Under the pieces are notes generated by a model. The model ran no database searches, was not told the DNA's origin, and worked only from the letters and a program-made list of their open reading frames with translations. The translations under genes and the position numbers were made by a program. A stretch of DNA of 64,000 bases from Patagioenas fasciata (Eukaryota > Chordata > Aves > Columbiformes > Columbidae), in assembly GCF_037038585.1 (NCBI RefSeq), contig NC_092525.1, positions 17,464,867-17,528,866 on the forward strand. Direction: 5' to 3'. This document shows positions 51,601 through 62,190 of the stretch, piece after piece (positions within the stretch are counted from its first letter, which is position 1; the number at the start of each line of letters is the position of its first letter).

Positions 51601-54600
51601 AGAGAGAAGATTAGAGAGAGAGTGAATATGGAAATACAAATCCTGCATCTGAGCCACCTTACGAAAAGGATTCATGTGCTTCATCACCAGCAAAACAGGC
51701 AAAGCCATTTCTCAGCCTCTTGCATTTCTTAGAAGGTTTCATATGAGAGGAAAGTCAAAAGCAAGGTTTCTACTCCAAAGTGCTGACACCAATTCACAGC
51801 AGCATCTCCAGTTCCCTTCTTGTCTTCAGGTTGAGGCACCATAATTTACCTCGCAAAGGTCCCAACCCGACGCCTGGAGGGCAGGATCCATGTGGACATG
51901 GTGCTCACCAGGGGCCAATTCCTTCCCAACCAACAGCAAAACTCCCCCCAACCTCAGCAGGAAAAACACCACGCAAAAGAGGAGACACAGAATCACATCT
52001 AGCAAAAAATGCACATTTTGTGGGGTTTTGTTTCCCTGGAAAAGGCAGAAGAACTGCTGATCACATCAGCCTAATCCCCCTACGTTGGTGTGAAATTATT
52101 CAAGTGTTTCATCAATAAGAATAAAAATAATCAAGAAACCTGGGAGTGCTAGCAGCTGAGTGCAACCATTCATTCACACTTCTGATACAGCTGATTATAA
52201 AGCATAGAAAGCTTCACGTAAAAAGACACTATAGCCCACGCTAAAGCCCACTGAAAAACAAAAATCAAATATTTTCACAGTGGAACAGATTGGGCTGAGA
52301 CAACAGAAATCTTGACAAGCCTCAGGAAAACCAGAGGTTGATGGTATTTGTGCCAGGAGGGACTGTGTAGACACAACCTTTCCTTCCAGAAACACCAGAA
52401 CCCACGCCGGGGTAAGAAACATTCCTCTGACATCCCATAGCAGTCATGGGGAAAACCCCTCAGATGCTTCCCCTATCCTGGACATCAGGGCAAAACCCAT
52501 CCCATTTACATCCTGAATGCGAATGATGACCACATTGAAAAATAAGGAAAATGAGACAATAGCATATTCTGATCTCAGTAGCCCTGTTTTATGAGCAGAA
52601 AATGGAATTTAAGACATTTTGAGCTGGAAACATCACCACAACACAACTGAGATCTTCCTGCAGTCACATTATTGCCTCTATATAGGTGAGACCCTATAAA
52701 TCAGGACAGAAATGCAAATTTCACCATTGGCACCTATGGCAGAGCCACTGCTTGCTTGGGTTGAGCCCTATGGGGCATCAATGCTTTTGCAACCAGAGGA
52801 AGAGGTGGAAACACCAAGGACTCACCACAGGGGACGGAGAAAGTGCAATGTTGCCTATCGATGCCTTCAGCTCATCCACCGTTGCCGCACTCTTCAGGAT
52901 GTCCTTAGCCTGCAAAGGCTTGATCTTGATGTTGAACTTCTTGTGCGCCTCCTCTTCCTCTTCGGATTCGCTCGAGGAGTAGAAGTGTTTTCCTTTGGTA
53001 GGTAGCGCACAGTTAAAGAAGGTTTCCTTCTGCTGTAAGGGCAGAGCCTTGCCATCCAAAGGCTCAAACCTTCCTGAAAAATGGGAATTCCCACAGACAG
53101 GACTCCACAGAATTGAGTCTTGCACCTGGCCCTGAAGGTCCCAATGTGGGAAAGACTGTGGAGCTGTTGGAGAGGAGCCACAGAAATGATGTGAGGCTGG
53201 AACAGCTCTTCCATGGGACAGGCTGAGAGAGCTGGGGTGTTCAGCTGGAAGACAGAAGCTCCGAGGAGACCTTATTGTGGCCTTTTTGTCCTTAAAAGGG
53301 GCTGATAAGAAAGATGGGGACAGACTTCCGAGCAGGGCCTGTTGTGACAGGACAAGGGGTGATGGTTTTAAACTATAGGAGGGAGATTCAGACTAGATAT
53401 ATGGAAGAATTTTTTGGTTTTGGTTTTTTTACGGTGTAATGGGACATAGGGGTCTCCATGGGGCACCCCACTGTGGTGGTCCCCATGCTGCTCACACCTC
53501 CTCCTTGTTCCATAGTGTTGCATCAAAAGCAATTAAAATCACCTTCTGCTCTACTGCCTCAGGTAATTCCCTCTGCAAGTCAATTTTAGCTGTGGAGTGA
53601 AAACTCAACAGGAAAATAAAAGGGAGAAAGTAAATAATAATAATAAATTAATAAAAAGAGTCAGTGACATGCTTGTAAACCCCAGGTCATCTTATGGTTT
53701 GTAAGCTGAGATGCAAAGTCAACAATAAAGGATATAGCCTGGTTCCTCAGGTCGGATGCTGTATCCCTCCTCATCAAGCTCAGGTGAATTCTGAAGAGAG
53801 CGCAAAAAAAACCCCAAAAGAATTAGGAATACTAGTCCTGTTCCTGGAAAGCTCGACTTTTGCAGGGAAGCATTTGCAACACTGGATTGTAACCCAGTGT
53901 CCCGCAGGCCTGAGCAGCAATCTCCAGAGCCACCCTGTTTCTGGGCAGTTTTATACAATCTAATTGATGTGCAGATAAATTACATCTCTGGACACAGCTA
54001 ACACCTGGACATCACCCAACCAAAATGGCCACAGGCACCCAGAAAGCCAAAAGGCATGTGAGCACAGCCCAGGTCCCCTGTCAGGTGCGGGGTGGGGGGA
54101 TGCTCCGTGGGGACACTTACGTATCTGTCCCAGTCGATCTCCGCATAAAATCCATTTGGGGCACCATTTGTTTTCTTCTGCAACACATTGGAAAATGAAA
54201 ACTTTTAAATTTAGGCAAGAAGAACACAGTGTATCTTATACGTGTGCATCGATGGGGCTGGGATGCTGCTGGGTACCACTGCAGCTGCTCTGCACATCAG
54301 CCATACACAGCAACATTTCCCATATCTGAAAGGTCTTCCACACCAGGGAGCTAAAAGACTTTTTTTGAACATTCATTAGCTGAACATACAACATTTCTTA
54401 AGGAAGAGGAATGAAACGGTCATTTCTCCACATGCCGGCAGCCCATGGGGAGACCCTGTTGGCAGCTGGCGCTCCCAGTGCCCATTGAGCACAGATAACA
54501 CTGCTAATTATCACAGGATAACACTTTCCCCAGAACACACTGAAAGAAGGATTTGGTTTCTGTAATTCAGCAGTCAAACAAGCTGGTGTCATTGCTTCTT

Positions 54601-57600
54601 TGCGCGTTGAAGTCAGGTTGCAGCAGCGAGAGGTGTCCGGGATGCAGCGTTAGTGCACATCATGACAGACAGACAACACACATAGGTTATTGCTGCTTCA
54701 AGTCAAAGGGAGACAGGTTTGGGAGGCAGTTTTGGGCACCCATTGCCTGTGGGACCCTTCACCTTCACTGGTTTGGCTCTGAGCATTGAGGAAATGCCCA
54801 GAGCTCCCATCGGCCACCACAAACAGCGAGCAGCTCTGCAAGGCCAGCTCAGGGACTAAAGTTAGGCTGGGTTCTCAGTTTTGGGCACCTAAATTAGATA
54901 ATCCAGTTCCCCTTCAGCTGCTGGGGTAGCACCCACCATCCCAGCACCCCTGCCAAGGGCCTGATGCACCATCCAGGGGTGGCAGCAGCATCAGGGCTGG
55001 GTCAGGCCACGAGCATCCTCATCCTCCTTGTTTCACACAACAGTCCTCAACAATGCTCAAGAACAGAGCAGCAACCCACAGTACAAAAAAACCCAAAAAA
55101 ACCAAAAACAAACCCCAAAACCCACAACACATGAACAAAACCAACCAAACAAATACAAACAAACAAAACCCCACGACAACAACAACAACAAACCAAAAAC
55201 CCCACAACACACACCACCACAGACCCTGGATGCTGTTATGTGGGATTTCTGCTTGGCTCCCATTTTCCCCCCAATCCATTTGTATTTAACCCCATTTCTA
55301 TTCAACTCATATACCCTCCACCTGACTGAACCTAGAGCAGTGTTCTCCTATATTCTGGATTTCAAATAAAAAAATTACTCACTGTTTTTAACAACCCTTT
55401 TGTAGCTGTAACCCGAGCTCTGTTTTCCTTACCGAATTTTTATTTCCTCCTTCATGCACACTCTCGGGTTTGCTATTGCAAGGTGGCTCATTGGGATGAG
55501 GGCTGGGCGGCTGGAATGGATGGGGGTTTGGCAGAAAAAGGGTTAAAGTATTGGGTGGATTTAAATTTTTGTGATTTTTTTTTTTCTTTTAAACACACAG
55601 AAAGAAGTTACAAGGAATTAGCAAACACACTGCATGGTTTTGTAAGATAAGGAGGGCTCAGCTGTGGCACCATGACAAGCACCCATGGTTTTTACTGGGG
55701 GCAGGTTTGGTTCTATTCAGCAGTCAGAGGATTTGCCGTCTCACCTCCTGCTGCAAATGTCACAGTGAGAACGTGTTGCAGGAGGGAGAGTTATTCAAAA
55801 GATCTCCATCCTCCAATTCCCCTCCAATATATTCAGTGGCTTCATTTTATACCCCAAAAAAATTGTATTTCTGCATCCTTTGGCTTGTTGGAGCACTGGA
55901 CACCCTGCCCTTAAACAGCAAACCACCTGGAAAACCAAGAATAAGAGCCTGGTTGAGAGGGCACGGAGCTCACCCAAGGTCCCTGCACCCATGCCCAGCA
56001 AAGAAAGACTGCCCAGACCATTTTATTTATTTATTACCGCTGAATAGAGCCTTGGCTAAAGCACTACCTGAGCTGCAGACTCTTTTATTTAGTCCTTATT
56101 TCTTAACAAGTGGCTTACAAACACAGGGCGAGCCCAAAGCCAAGAATCTTGGGTCAGATGCATTAAAAAAATAATGATGATAATGATTATTATTATTAAT
56201 AATAATAATTATTATCTCTAAAGGAGCAATTTGGCATTGCAATTTTTTCATGGCTTTGTAAAAGACACCCCAGCACTGCTCTTCCTGCTGAGCCTCCCCA
56301 AGGTCTCTCATTTTGATTTTAATATGGAGCTTTTAACTTCTGAATTTGCTCAAGAAATAACAACCAGCACGGTCCCAGTCTGAACCCAACATACTTTTGC
56401 AAAATTCAAATCAAGTGGTTAAAGGAGACATGGTCTGTCTACTACTCAGATCTAGCAGGGGCTTTGCTACCTAATGCTGTAAATAAAAGCAGTAATAATT
56501 CAAAAACAAGTATCTCCTTATTTGCAGTTTAATATAGAAAACTAAAAATAGATATCGGAAACAGCTGTTCTGGCAATTTTCCCTTAACTCATCACACAGC
56601 AAATCTGACCCAAAGCCAATTAGCAGGAGTGGAAACGAGGATGTGGAGCTGGGGATTTTAGCGAGACACCTGGTCCCTCTGCCCATCAGGTGCTTCTGTA
56701 TTGTTATTTTCTTTGTTAATTTTGTAGAAAACCTGGAATACGCTGTTATTTTTGACAGATAGCTCCTTACTGAGCTTTGTTTTCTATATCAAACAGAAAG
56801 GCAGAGATGGTTCACAAAAAGCTGATGGTGCTGATGGAGGAACTGGCATTTAAAGGACGGGGGAGCGGAACAGGGGTCCATACAATACTTACGATGCCAT
56901 CCCTGTCCGGCGACCCTCTGCAAATAAACAGAAAGAAGGGCACCCATGTTAGCTACAAACTGATTAACTTGTGGAGCTATTATTTTAAAAAATCCACAGC
57001 AGCAATGGGTTTAACTATGAAATTGTCAGCAAATCTGAATTATCTACCATACGCTCCTCATGAAACCCACACAACAGTCTCAGTACCATTGTTCTTGTGT
57101 TATCAGGTGACAAATTTTGTATTTATTAGTAAATAAAGTGCTCAGGCCAATGATCGCACCCTCCCGGCCGAGGAGCTGGGCTGGCTCTTCCTCACACCCA
57201 TCCCATGGCCACAGCCCTACCTGGGGTGAGCATTCTCTTGCAGAGGCCAATAAAAATTACATATAGAGTAATTTAGAGATATTTTTTTTTCTTCTGCCAG
57301 AAGCACAGTCACTTCTCTTTTAAATGGATTTGAAAACTGGTGAAACTCCTTAGGGATCCTAATCCCCAACTGCTTATGGGATTTGGACCTTGGTCACAGC
57401 ACAGGGCCTGGCAAACTCAGCAGCTGCTTTTAAATGCTGTCTGAGGATGCTGAGTTATTTAGTGGAAAGACAAATGTGCTTATGAAAACCAGATGGGCTT
57501 CTCCACCTCCCACACATTCCTGAGTTTTATGTATTGCCAGAGATTTGCCGCTGATTAATGTCTGACTTGGGGCATCACCAAAACCCCGTGCTGCCCATCA

Positions 57601-59451
57601 GTTCTGGTTTAACAGAGAATAACACCTTTCATTGAACTTCTCCAATTCATCCATGTCCACCCCCTATTTCTCTTATTTAATCTCTTCGCACAAAGATCTC
57701 TGAAATTCTTTGGAAGCAGCAGAGATCCCCTCTGTTTCTGTATTTCATGGAATCACAGAACAGTTTGTGTTGAAAGGACCTTCCCAGCTCCCCAAGTGCC
57801 ACCCCTGCCATGAGCAGGGACATCTTCACCAGCTCAGGTTGCTCAGAGCCCCGTCCAGCCTGGCCTGGGATGTCTCCAGGGATGGTTCATCCAGCATCTC
57901 TCTGGCCAACCTGGGACAGGCTCTCACCACCCTCAGGGACAACAATTCCTTCCTCACGTACAGCCCGATTTCCCTCACACTACATGAGCCTCAGCGCAGG
58001 AGATGTCACCTCTGAGCCCACCACCCCCCACCACTCCTCTCGGCCCCCAGAGATTTGGAGAGTGCTCAAAGCCATTCAGGGCCATGACCGCAATGTGACC
58101 CCACAACGTGCTAATTACTGGTACTTGCTAATTGCAGCGTCTCCCCCACAGCGGCCTTTCTGTGAGCTCGTTACCATCTCAAACGCCCCAGATTCGTTAT
58201 CTCCGTGTGCCACCAGCTTCTCCAGCCTCTAGGAAGAGCACACTGGAAATCACTGGTTAAAGACAGGATCCAGACCTGGCCCCATCATTTTTCCATGAGC
58301 AGAAGAGGAAGATGCAAGCAGCCTGCGTTCTGCCCGTTTTTCTGATAATTTATAAATGATGCTGTACACATCTAGAGATACTGGCTGTCCCACAGCCTGC
58401 CTGGTGGATGGACAGCCACCATTCTCAGTGATAAACTCCCTCTGCCCGCGGGACAACAGCCCTCTTTCAGGATGCGCTCCATGTCCCCCCATAATTTTTG
58501 CATGCCCTTAGTGGGCAAAGACCCGCAGGTGCCAGTGCAGCCAGACTCGCTGCAGTCCAGGGGCACAACCAGACCTGCAGCAGCTGCCCCTTTGCATGGG
58601 AAACCTTCCCAACCTCTGCTGAGATATAAAATAGCTCAGAAAAAAACCCCACATTTTAAAAAAGAAAAAGGAAAAACCCAGATGTTTTCTGCTGTTCCTG
58701 ACACAAAGCACCTCCTGAAAGGCCTAAGTGATGCTGCAGACACAGGAGTAGGGCTCTGTCCCCAATGCACAGGCTCCTTTACCACCCAGCTGGGCAACAT
58801 CTCCCCCAAAACCACATCAAGGGCAGCCAAGAGCCCTCCCCAGGAGGACTGCACCAGCAGTTCTGCACCCGTACACAGCATCCCCCACCAGATATGGGGG
58901 GAAACCCTTGCCAGATGTGGGGGAAACCCCTGCCAGATGTGAAGCAAAAGCACTATCCTGCCCCTGCCCCAGCCACCCAGCCCTTCGCTCCACCAGCAGT
59001 CTTGCTGCCTGCACGGGCATCCGTTTAAATTGAATTTGCATCTAAAAAGATCTCAGCAGATGGGCAAATCAGTAGTTTGGGCAGAGATTAATCTGCTGAA
59101 ACTCTCAGAGGAGTAATTTTCTCCTGATCACCGCTAACTGTCACCGTAAATTGCAAGCGCGTGGAGAACTGGCGTTATTATCTCTACAGCGCCACTGAGA
59201 AAATATCTTATTTGTTGGTCACTGGATATACGAGGGGAAATGGCTTGAATGTACTTTTTACTATGGGATTTGATCCAAGGATGACAAATGCCTGTGATGC
59301 GTCGACTTCCTTCCTGTCCTGGCACCCTGGCATCACTTCTCCCCAGCAGCATTATATATTAATGTGCTTTATTTCTCATTGACTTACGTGGAATCAGTAT
59401 CCTTTTCTTTCTTGCGTATACCAAAGGCCTTCCTTGTACGTTTTTTCAATC
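27042..59451 (-). CDS. SGIP1: SGIP1, SH3GL-interacting endocytic adaptor 1; all coding exons but the first
   Basis: Neuronal endocytic adaptor that binds phospholipids, endophilin and Eps15. It is known to act in clathrin-mediated endocytosis and to restrain CB1 receptor internalisation. Minus-strand exons in transcript order: 59388-59451, 56893-56917, 55433-55510, 54121-54177, 53736-53790, 52826-53001, 51409-51420, 50702-50713, 49960-49984, 49387-49438, 48544-48629, 47372-47464, 46572-46646, 44267-44719, 41064-41185, 40011-40137, 36570-36629, 31036-31147, 30520-30675, 29424-29556, 28929-29131, 28512-28576, 27801-27965, 27042-27064. They total 2429 bases, and every junction closes in phase. 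The first exon should carry only the start (M-M-E-G in human) and lies beyond the right edge; adding it gives about 812 residues against 828 in human. Parts in order: basic membrane-binding N-terminus, serine/proline-rich middle, C-terminal mu-homology domain ending AAGKYLADN. Confidence 0.97.
27181..27560 (-). repeat. CR1 LINE 3' fragment, other subfamily
   Basis: Begins CACAGAATCATGAAATCATC and reads GGTTGAAGGGACCTCAAGGA, a CR1 wording different from the 20232 group. It lies in the last SGIP1 intron, about 240 bases from the 23-base terminal coding exon's lower neighbour exon at 27801. Confidence 0.85.
29865..30335 (+). repeat. CR1 LINE 3' fragment, sense on plus strand
   Basis: Runs from CTTGAGGTGCTGGAGCAAGT to the CR1 end CTTTTCCAACCAAAGAGATT CTATGAT. 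It is antisense to SGIP1, between the exons at 29556 and 30520, and is the inverted partner of the copy at 35068-35588. Confidence 0.92.
35008..35053 (+). repeat. CCAT tetranucleotide microsatellite
   Basis: About eleven uninterrupted CCAT units directly upstream of the CR1 terminus at 35068. A likely polymorphic marker. Confidence 0.95.
35068..35588 (-). repeat. CR1 LINE 3' fragment
   Basis: Begins AGCATAGAATCACAGAATCA and carries the same landmarks as the 20232 copy through CAACTCACTCCAGCACCTCA. It has the same orientation as SGIP1. Confidence 0.93.
40011..49984 (-). CDS. SGIP1: SGIP1 proline/serine-rich central region, exons 49984 to 40011
   Basis: Small exons encode GTIKRNLS (49960-49984), [16 protein letters not shown] (49387-49438), [19 protein letters not shown] (48544-48629), [20 protein letters not shown] (47372-47464) and [19 protein letters not shown] (46572-46646). 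The largest exon (44267-44719, 151 residues) holds [19 protein letters not shown] and [20 protein letters not shown]. Exons 41064-41185 and 40011-40137 add [20 protein letters not shown] and [20 protein letters not shown]. Proline runs of this kind are SH3 ligands; in human this part binds endophilin and intersectin SH3 domains. It is presumably unstructured. No frame breaks were seen. Confidence 0.93.
40526..40605 (-). repeat. Short CR1 3' fragment
   Basis: ATTCATAGATTACTAGGTTG, then GAAAGGACCACAAGGATCAC and CTGGTCCAAC, matching the wording of the 27181 subfamily. Confidence 0.75.
41186..44266 (-). other. SGIP1: SGIP1 intron
   Basis: About 3.1 kb holding one CR1 copy (41455-41695); otherwise nothing recognised. 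Confidence 0.7.
41455..41695 (+). repeat. CR1 LINE 3' fragment
   Basis: Ends with AACCATTCTATGGTTCTATG and contains GGATGAACCATCCCTGGAGA. It shares its subfamily with the copies at 57745 and 60406 but lies in the opposite orientation. Confidence 0.88.
45128..45180. repeat. TA-rich dinucleotide repeat
   Basis: ATATATATTTATAAACGCAC followed by a run of AT units ending near 45179, in an SGIP1 intron. Confidence 0.85.
46802..47010. repeat. T-rich low-complexity tract
   Basis: About 210 bases almost wholly of T and A in TTTTATT-type units; in the SGIP1 transcript it reads A-rich. It lies upstream of the exon acceptor at 46646 in transcript terms. Confidence 0.85.
48700..49016 (-). repeat. CR1 LINE 3' fragment
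   Basis: Starts ATAGAATCATAGAACC and carries GATGGTGACTCCACCACTGC and GGAAGAAATTGTTCCCAACA. It is 5'-truncated after the GGCAGTTCAGAGA landmark. Confidence 0.9.
49456..49600 (-). repeat. CR1 LINE 3' fragment
   Basis: TTAGAATCATTTCAGTTGGA into GACCCTCAGGATCATCGAGT. It begins about 20 bases upstream (in transcript sense) of the 49387-49438 exon acceptor, so it sits very close to a splice site. Confidence 0.88.
50702..50713 (-). CDS. SGIP1: SGIP1 12-base microexon R-R-S-P
   Basis: Acceptor GACCACAG, then CGGCGGAGCCCG, then donor GTAAGA. Four residues in phase 0 on both sides, directly following the R-K-S-P microexon in the transcript and matching the human order RKSP-RRSP-GAIKR. Confidence 0.87.
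51409..51420 (-). CDS. SGIP1: SGIP1 12-base microexon R-K-S-P
   Basis: Acceptor CTTTTAG, then AGGAAAAGTCCG, then donor GTAAGA. It encodes four residues in phase 0 on both sides, so it can be skipped without frameshift. The residues match the human stretch after SPSPV. Neuronal microexon behaviour is a plausible inference. Confidence 0.88.
52826..59451 (-). CDS. SGIP1: SGIP1 N-terminal membrane-binding region, exons 2-7 of the transcript
   Basis: The exon at 59388-59451 encodes [20 protein letters not shown], strongly basic, fitting the known phospholipid-binding N-terminus. A 25-base exon (56893-56917) adds GSPDRDGI. The exon at 55433-55510 encodes [17 protein letters not shown] and onwards; 54121-54177 encodes [19 protein letters not shown]; 53736-53790 encodes [18 protein letters not shown]. 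The exon at 52826-53001 encodes [20 protein letters not shown], an acidic serine cluster likely to be a casein-kinase target (inference), then [20 protein letters not shown] and ends ALSPSPV. Apart from the U12-type junction, introns here are GT-AG. Confidence 0.93.
53002..53735 (-). other. SGIP1: U12-type AT-AC intron of SGIP1
   Basis: On the minus strand the exon ends CCAGGCT and the intron begins ATATCCTTT, the U12 AT-AC 5' consensus. At the other end TTCTTTAACT (53011-53020) matches the U12 branch-site consensus. It is followed about 11 bases later by the intron end AC, then the exon CTACCAAAGG. Only this junction restores G-S-T-K-G-K as in human; no GT donor or AG acceptor fits the phase. 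The 734-base intron carries a CR1 fragment. Confidence 0.9.
53120..53425 (+). repeat. CR1 LINE internal fragment in the U12-type intron
   Basis: Reads GAGACCTTATTGTGGCC and GGACAAGGGGTGATGG, the CR1 region before the 3' end. It stops near AGATATATGGAAGAA without the terminal repeat, so it is truncated on both sides. It is antisense to SGIP1. Confidence 0.82.
55083..55222. repeat. A/C-only low-complexity tract (UG/UUG-rich in the SGIP1 transcript)
   Basis: About 140 bases nearly free of G and T on plus. On minus it reads as TTTG, GTT and GGGTTT units, beginning about 210 bases downstream of the 55433 donor. Confidence 0.85.
56171..56215. repeat. ATT/AAT trinucleotide repeat
   Basis: ATAATGATGATAATGATT followed by ATT and AAT units, imperfect, in an SGIP1 intron. 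Confidence 0.85.
57745..57985 (-). repeat. CR1 LINE 3' fragment
   Basis: CATGGAATCACAGAACAG then GCCATGAGCAGGGACATC and GGGATGGTTCATCCAGCATC, the reverse complement of the copy at 41455. Confidence 0.88.
58884..58941. repeat. Short tandem repeat, about 24-base unit
   Basis: Nearly three copies of a unit built on CCAGATGTGGGGGAAACCCC, in the SGIP1 intron between 56917 and 59388. Confidence 0.7.
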
Positions 59452-60405
59452 CTGGGGAGAGAAGGAATATAAATAAGAATCCAATATTAATCGTGTTTCA
59501 AATAAATCCTCCAAAAGTTCCCTTATTCTCTTGTCAGCTGTAATTCATAAATTACGTTAAAAAAGAAAGACTCAAACCCAATAAACCACCAGCAGGACTG
59601 TGCAGGTAGTGTGTACATTTGCTTACGCCTTTTATTTATTCACTTGACACTTATTAACTTGATCTCAGCATGTGTGGCTACATGTTTCACAGTTAATATT
59701 TCCAGGCTTACTGTCTTAATTGTACACCCCTTTGCTGTGCTGCGTGGGGTTACTAATGCACGGTGGGGAAATCCCTCTTTGGTGTAAAAAACAACCACCA
59801 CCACCAAGCAAAATAAACCCCACACACCAAGAAAACAAACAAACAAACAATATTTAAACTGTGATTTTAGTTATCTTCCGCACTGATCCTTTATCTACAC
59901 GGTACTTAAAATGAAGCCTCATACCAACGAGGCTGGAGCCAGTCAGGAAGCCCCAGAGCCCATTAGGGCAGTGGCTGCAGCCCCACCACTTTTAAAAACA
60001 GATGTAGCAAAGTGGATTTCTGTAAGCTTCTCCCCCTTTTCCAGCCTAAGATCTATCCAGGAGAGGGATTTTTAATACAGGTTTGCAGCAAGTGCACCAA
60101 GGCTGGGATTTGGAGCATTTTAAGCTAGCAGATGATTTTCTGCCGGTGGTGGCCATCCAGGCAACGCCAAGATCCAGCTGTGTCCGGAAGCTGCCTGACA
60201 CGCTTGTCATGCAGTTGTTGCCAGCATCATAATAGCAATTAATTTAGAGATCCTGGTGGACAAAGCAGCCAATATAAACCATGGCCCTTGAGTCTAGAAC
60301 AACTATTTCTGGTCTCCTCCTTTTGCAGCTCCAGGGTATGTAGCCTTGGTCTGGAAGTCACCCAAATATGAAGCACTGCAGGTCAGATATAGCTGCATGG
60401 ATGCA

Positions 60406-60530
60406 GCATAGAATCATGGAATAGTTTGGGTTGGAAGGGACTATAAAGCTCACCCAGTCCAATCTCTGCCATGAGCAGGGAAATCTTCACCCAGATCAGA
60501 TTCCTCAGAGCCCCGTCCAGCCTGGTCATG
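60406..60530 (-). repeat. CR1 LINE 3' fragment
   Basis: GCATAGAATCATGGAATAG and GCCATGAGCAGGGAAATC, same subfamily as 57745, about 125 bases. Confidence 0.85.
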
Positions 60531-61265
60531 GGCTCATCCTGCAACCTTGGGTGGACAGCTTTGGTTTTACTACACTGTGCCTTTCAGCTTTCCTGCAATT
60601 TCTTCAAGACTCAAGTGAGTTATTAATAACTGAGGAAGGTTTCCATTGATCTCACGGCCCCTAAAATAACTTCATCCTCCAAACTCAAAGTAGAACAGGG
60701 AGGGCTGAAAACCCAAGAAATGACTTGTTGGGTAGTCTTGTCTGAAGAAGCACCCAATTTGGTCAAGTTTTGTAGCAAAGCCTTCTGCTCTGTTATATAA
60801 TAGGCCCACCATCTGCTTCAAATGGTAATGATTGAGGGGAAAAAGGAATATTTTGGAAAGGCAGAATAAAAATGAAAGCCTTCTTTGAAGATGGTTGTCA
60901 AGACCAGTGAGTGGAGCAGGTCCCCTGCCAAAGGCCACTGGCTGCCTGTCTCCTGATGGTGACACCAGAGAGGTCCATGATTCGGTGAGGGACAATGCAG
61001 TGATTTTCCAGGACAGCTCTAGTGGGTGGCTGGAGCTCAGAGGAGCTTGTGTCTCTCAGCATGGTCAACCCCAGCCCCAAGAACTGTTGGAAACACCCCA
61101 TCTGATGGTACAGGGACAGATTGAGAGTTGTGCACAGAGGAATGTTGCACGCTCTGGTCCTCAAGCCTCATTTCCGTTGGTTTTAGGAGCTGAAGCACCA
61201 TAAAAAGTCAGTCCTGGCAAGAGTCATCCTTATAGAAAGTAATAATAATAAGATCTTGTCACAGC

Positions 61266-61386
61266 ATCATAGAATCATTTTGGTCAGATGTGACCCTTAA
61301 GATCAGCGAGTCCAACCATGACATAAATCTAGCACTAAACCATGCCCCTAAGAACCTCATCGATACATCTTTTAAATGTCCATGGA
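61266..61386 (-). repeat. CR1 LINE 3' fragment
   Basis: ATCATAGAATCATTTTGGTC, then AGCGAGTCCAACCATGAC and CCTAAGAACCTCATCG. Wording closest to the copy at 49456. Confidence 0.85.
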
Positions 61387-62101
61387 GGGAACAGTATATG
61401 GGAACACTACAGGTTCAGGGGAACCTCACAGGACAAGACAGAATTACTGCTGAAAGAGTAATCATGGTAAGTGAGAGACAGAGCAAAGAAGAGGCAGTGA
61501 GGCATCAGAAAGAAAGGCATGAAAGAAGACAATACCACGTCTCCATGTGAGGCATCAAGGGATGGTTCAGAGCAGGGCGGAGCTGAAATCACTGCTCATG
61601 TTGTGCTCTCTAAAGAGATCAAATCTCACCTCTCCCCATCAAGCAGCACTGGGCACCAGATTCAAACCACTCTCCAGCAGGAAGACCCAGAGAGCTGAAT
61701 CTCCCTGTGACAATCCCATCAGAGGCATCCCAGGCCACCCTGAGTACCAGAGTGATAAAGACAGGTGCCATGTGGTACCTGGCTTTTGTCAGCACCAGGC
61801 GAGGAGGACTTAAATCCCTGAAGCTGTGGCCTTCCTAGTCCCCTACCCATCCATTCACACTGTGGATTTCCTTCCTCATAAGAACCCTAATACTATAATT
61901 CTCACAGGAGAAGCATCCATGCACTCAAGTACACAACAATAAGAGTTACAGAAGTCCCTACCTGTATTTCAGAAGCAACTGTGGGGCAGGCAGCACATTT
62001 CTGTTTTAATCTCAGCTTAAAACTGTGCCTTGTATCGGGCAAAGGTCAGGACAAAGCTTGAGTTTTGATGCTGGTTTTATAGCACCACAGAGGAAGAGCA
62101 G

Positions 62102-62190
62102 GCATAGAATAATTTTGATGGGAAGAGACCCTCAAGTCCAACCATTAACCTAATACTGGTACTAAACCATGTCCTTAAGAACCTCAGGGA
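62102..62190 (-). repeat. Short CR1 3' fragment
   Basis: GCATAGAATAATTTTGATGG, GAGACCCTCAAGTCCAACCA, about 90 bases and eroded. Confidence 0.78.

Noticed and set aside
53002-53073. Possible longer SGIP1 exon starting at an AG near 53074 (frame [18 protein letters not shown])
   Set aside because: Joined to the upstream exon it creates TGA at the junction, it would pair an AG end with an AT donor, and it contains the U12 branch site. Human sequence has no matching residues.
53089-53125. Start of a 115-codon minus-strand frame as a separate small gene
   Set aside because: The informative part is the SGIP1 exon 52826-53001; the rest is intron read-through.
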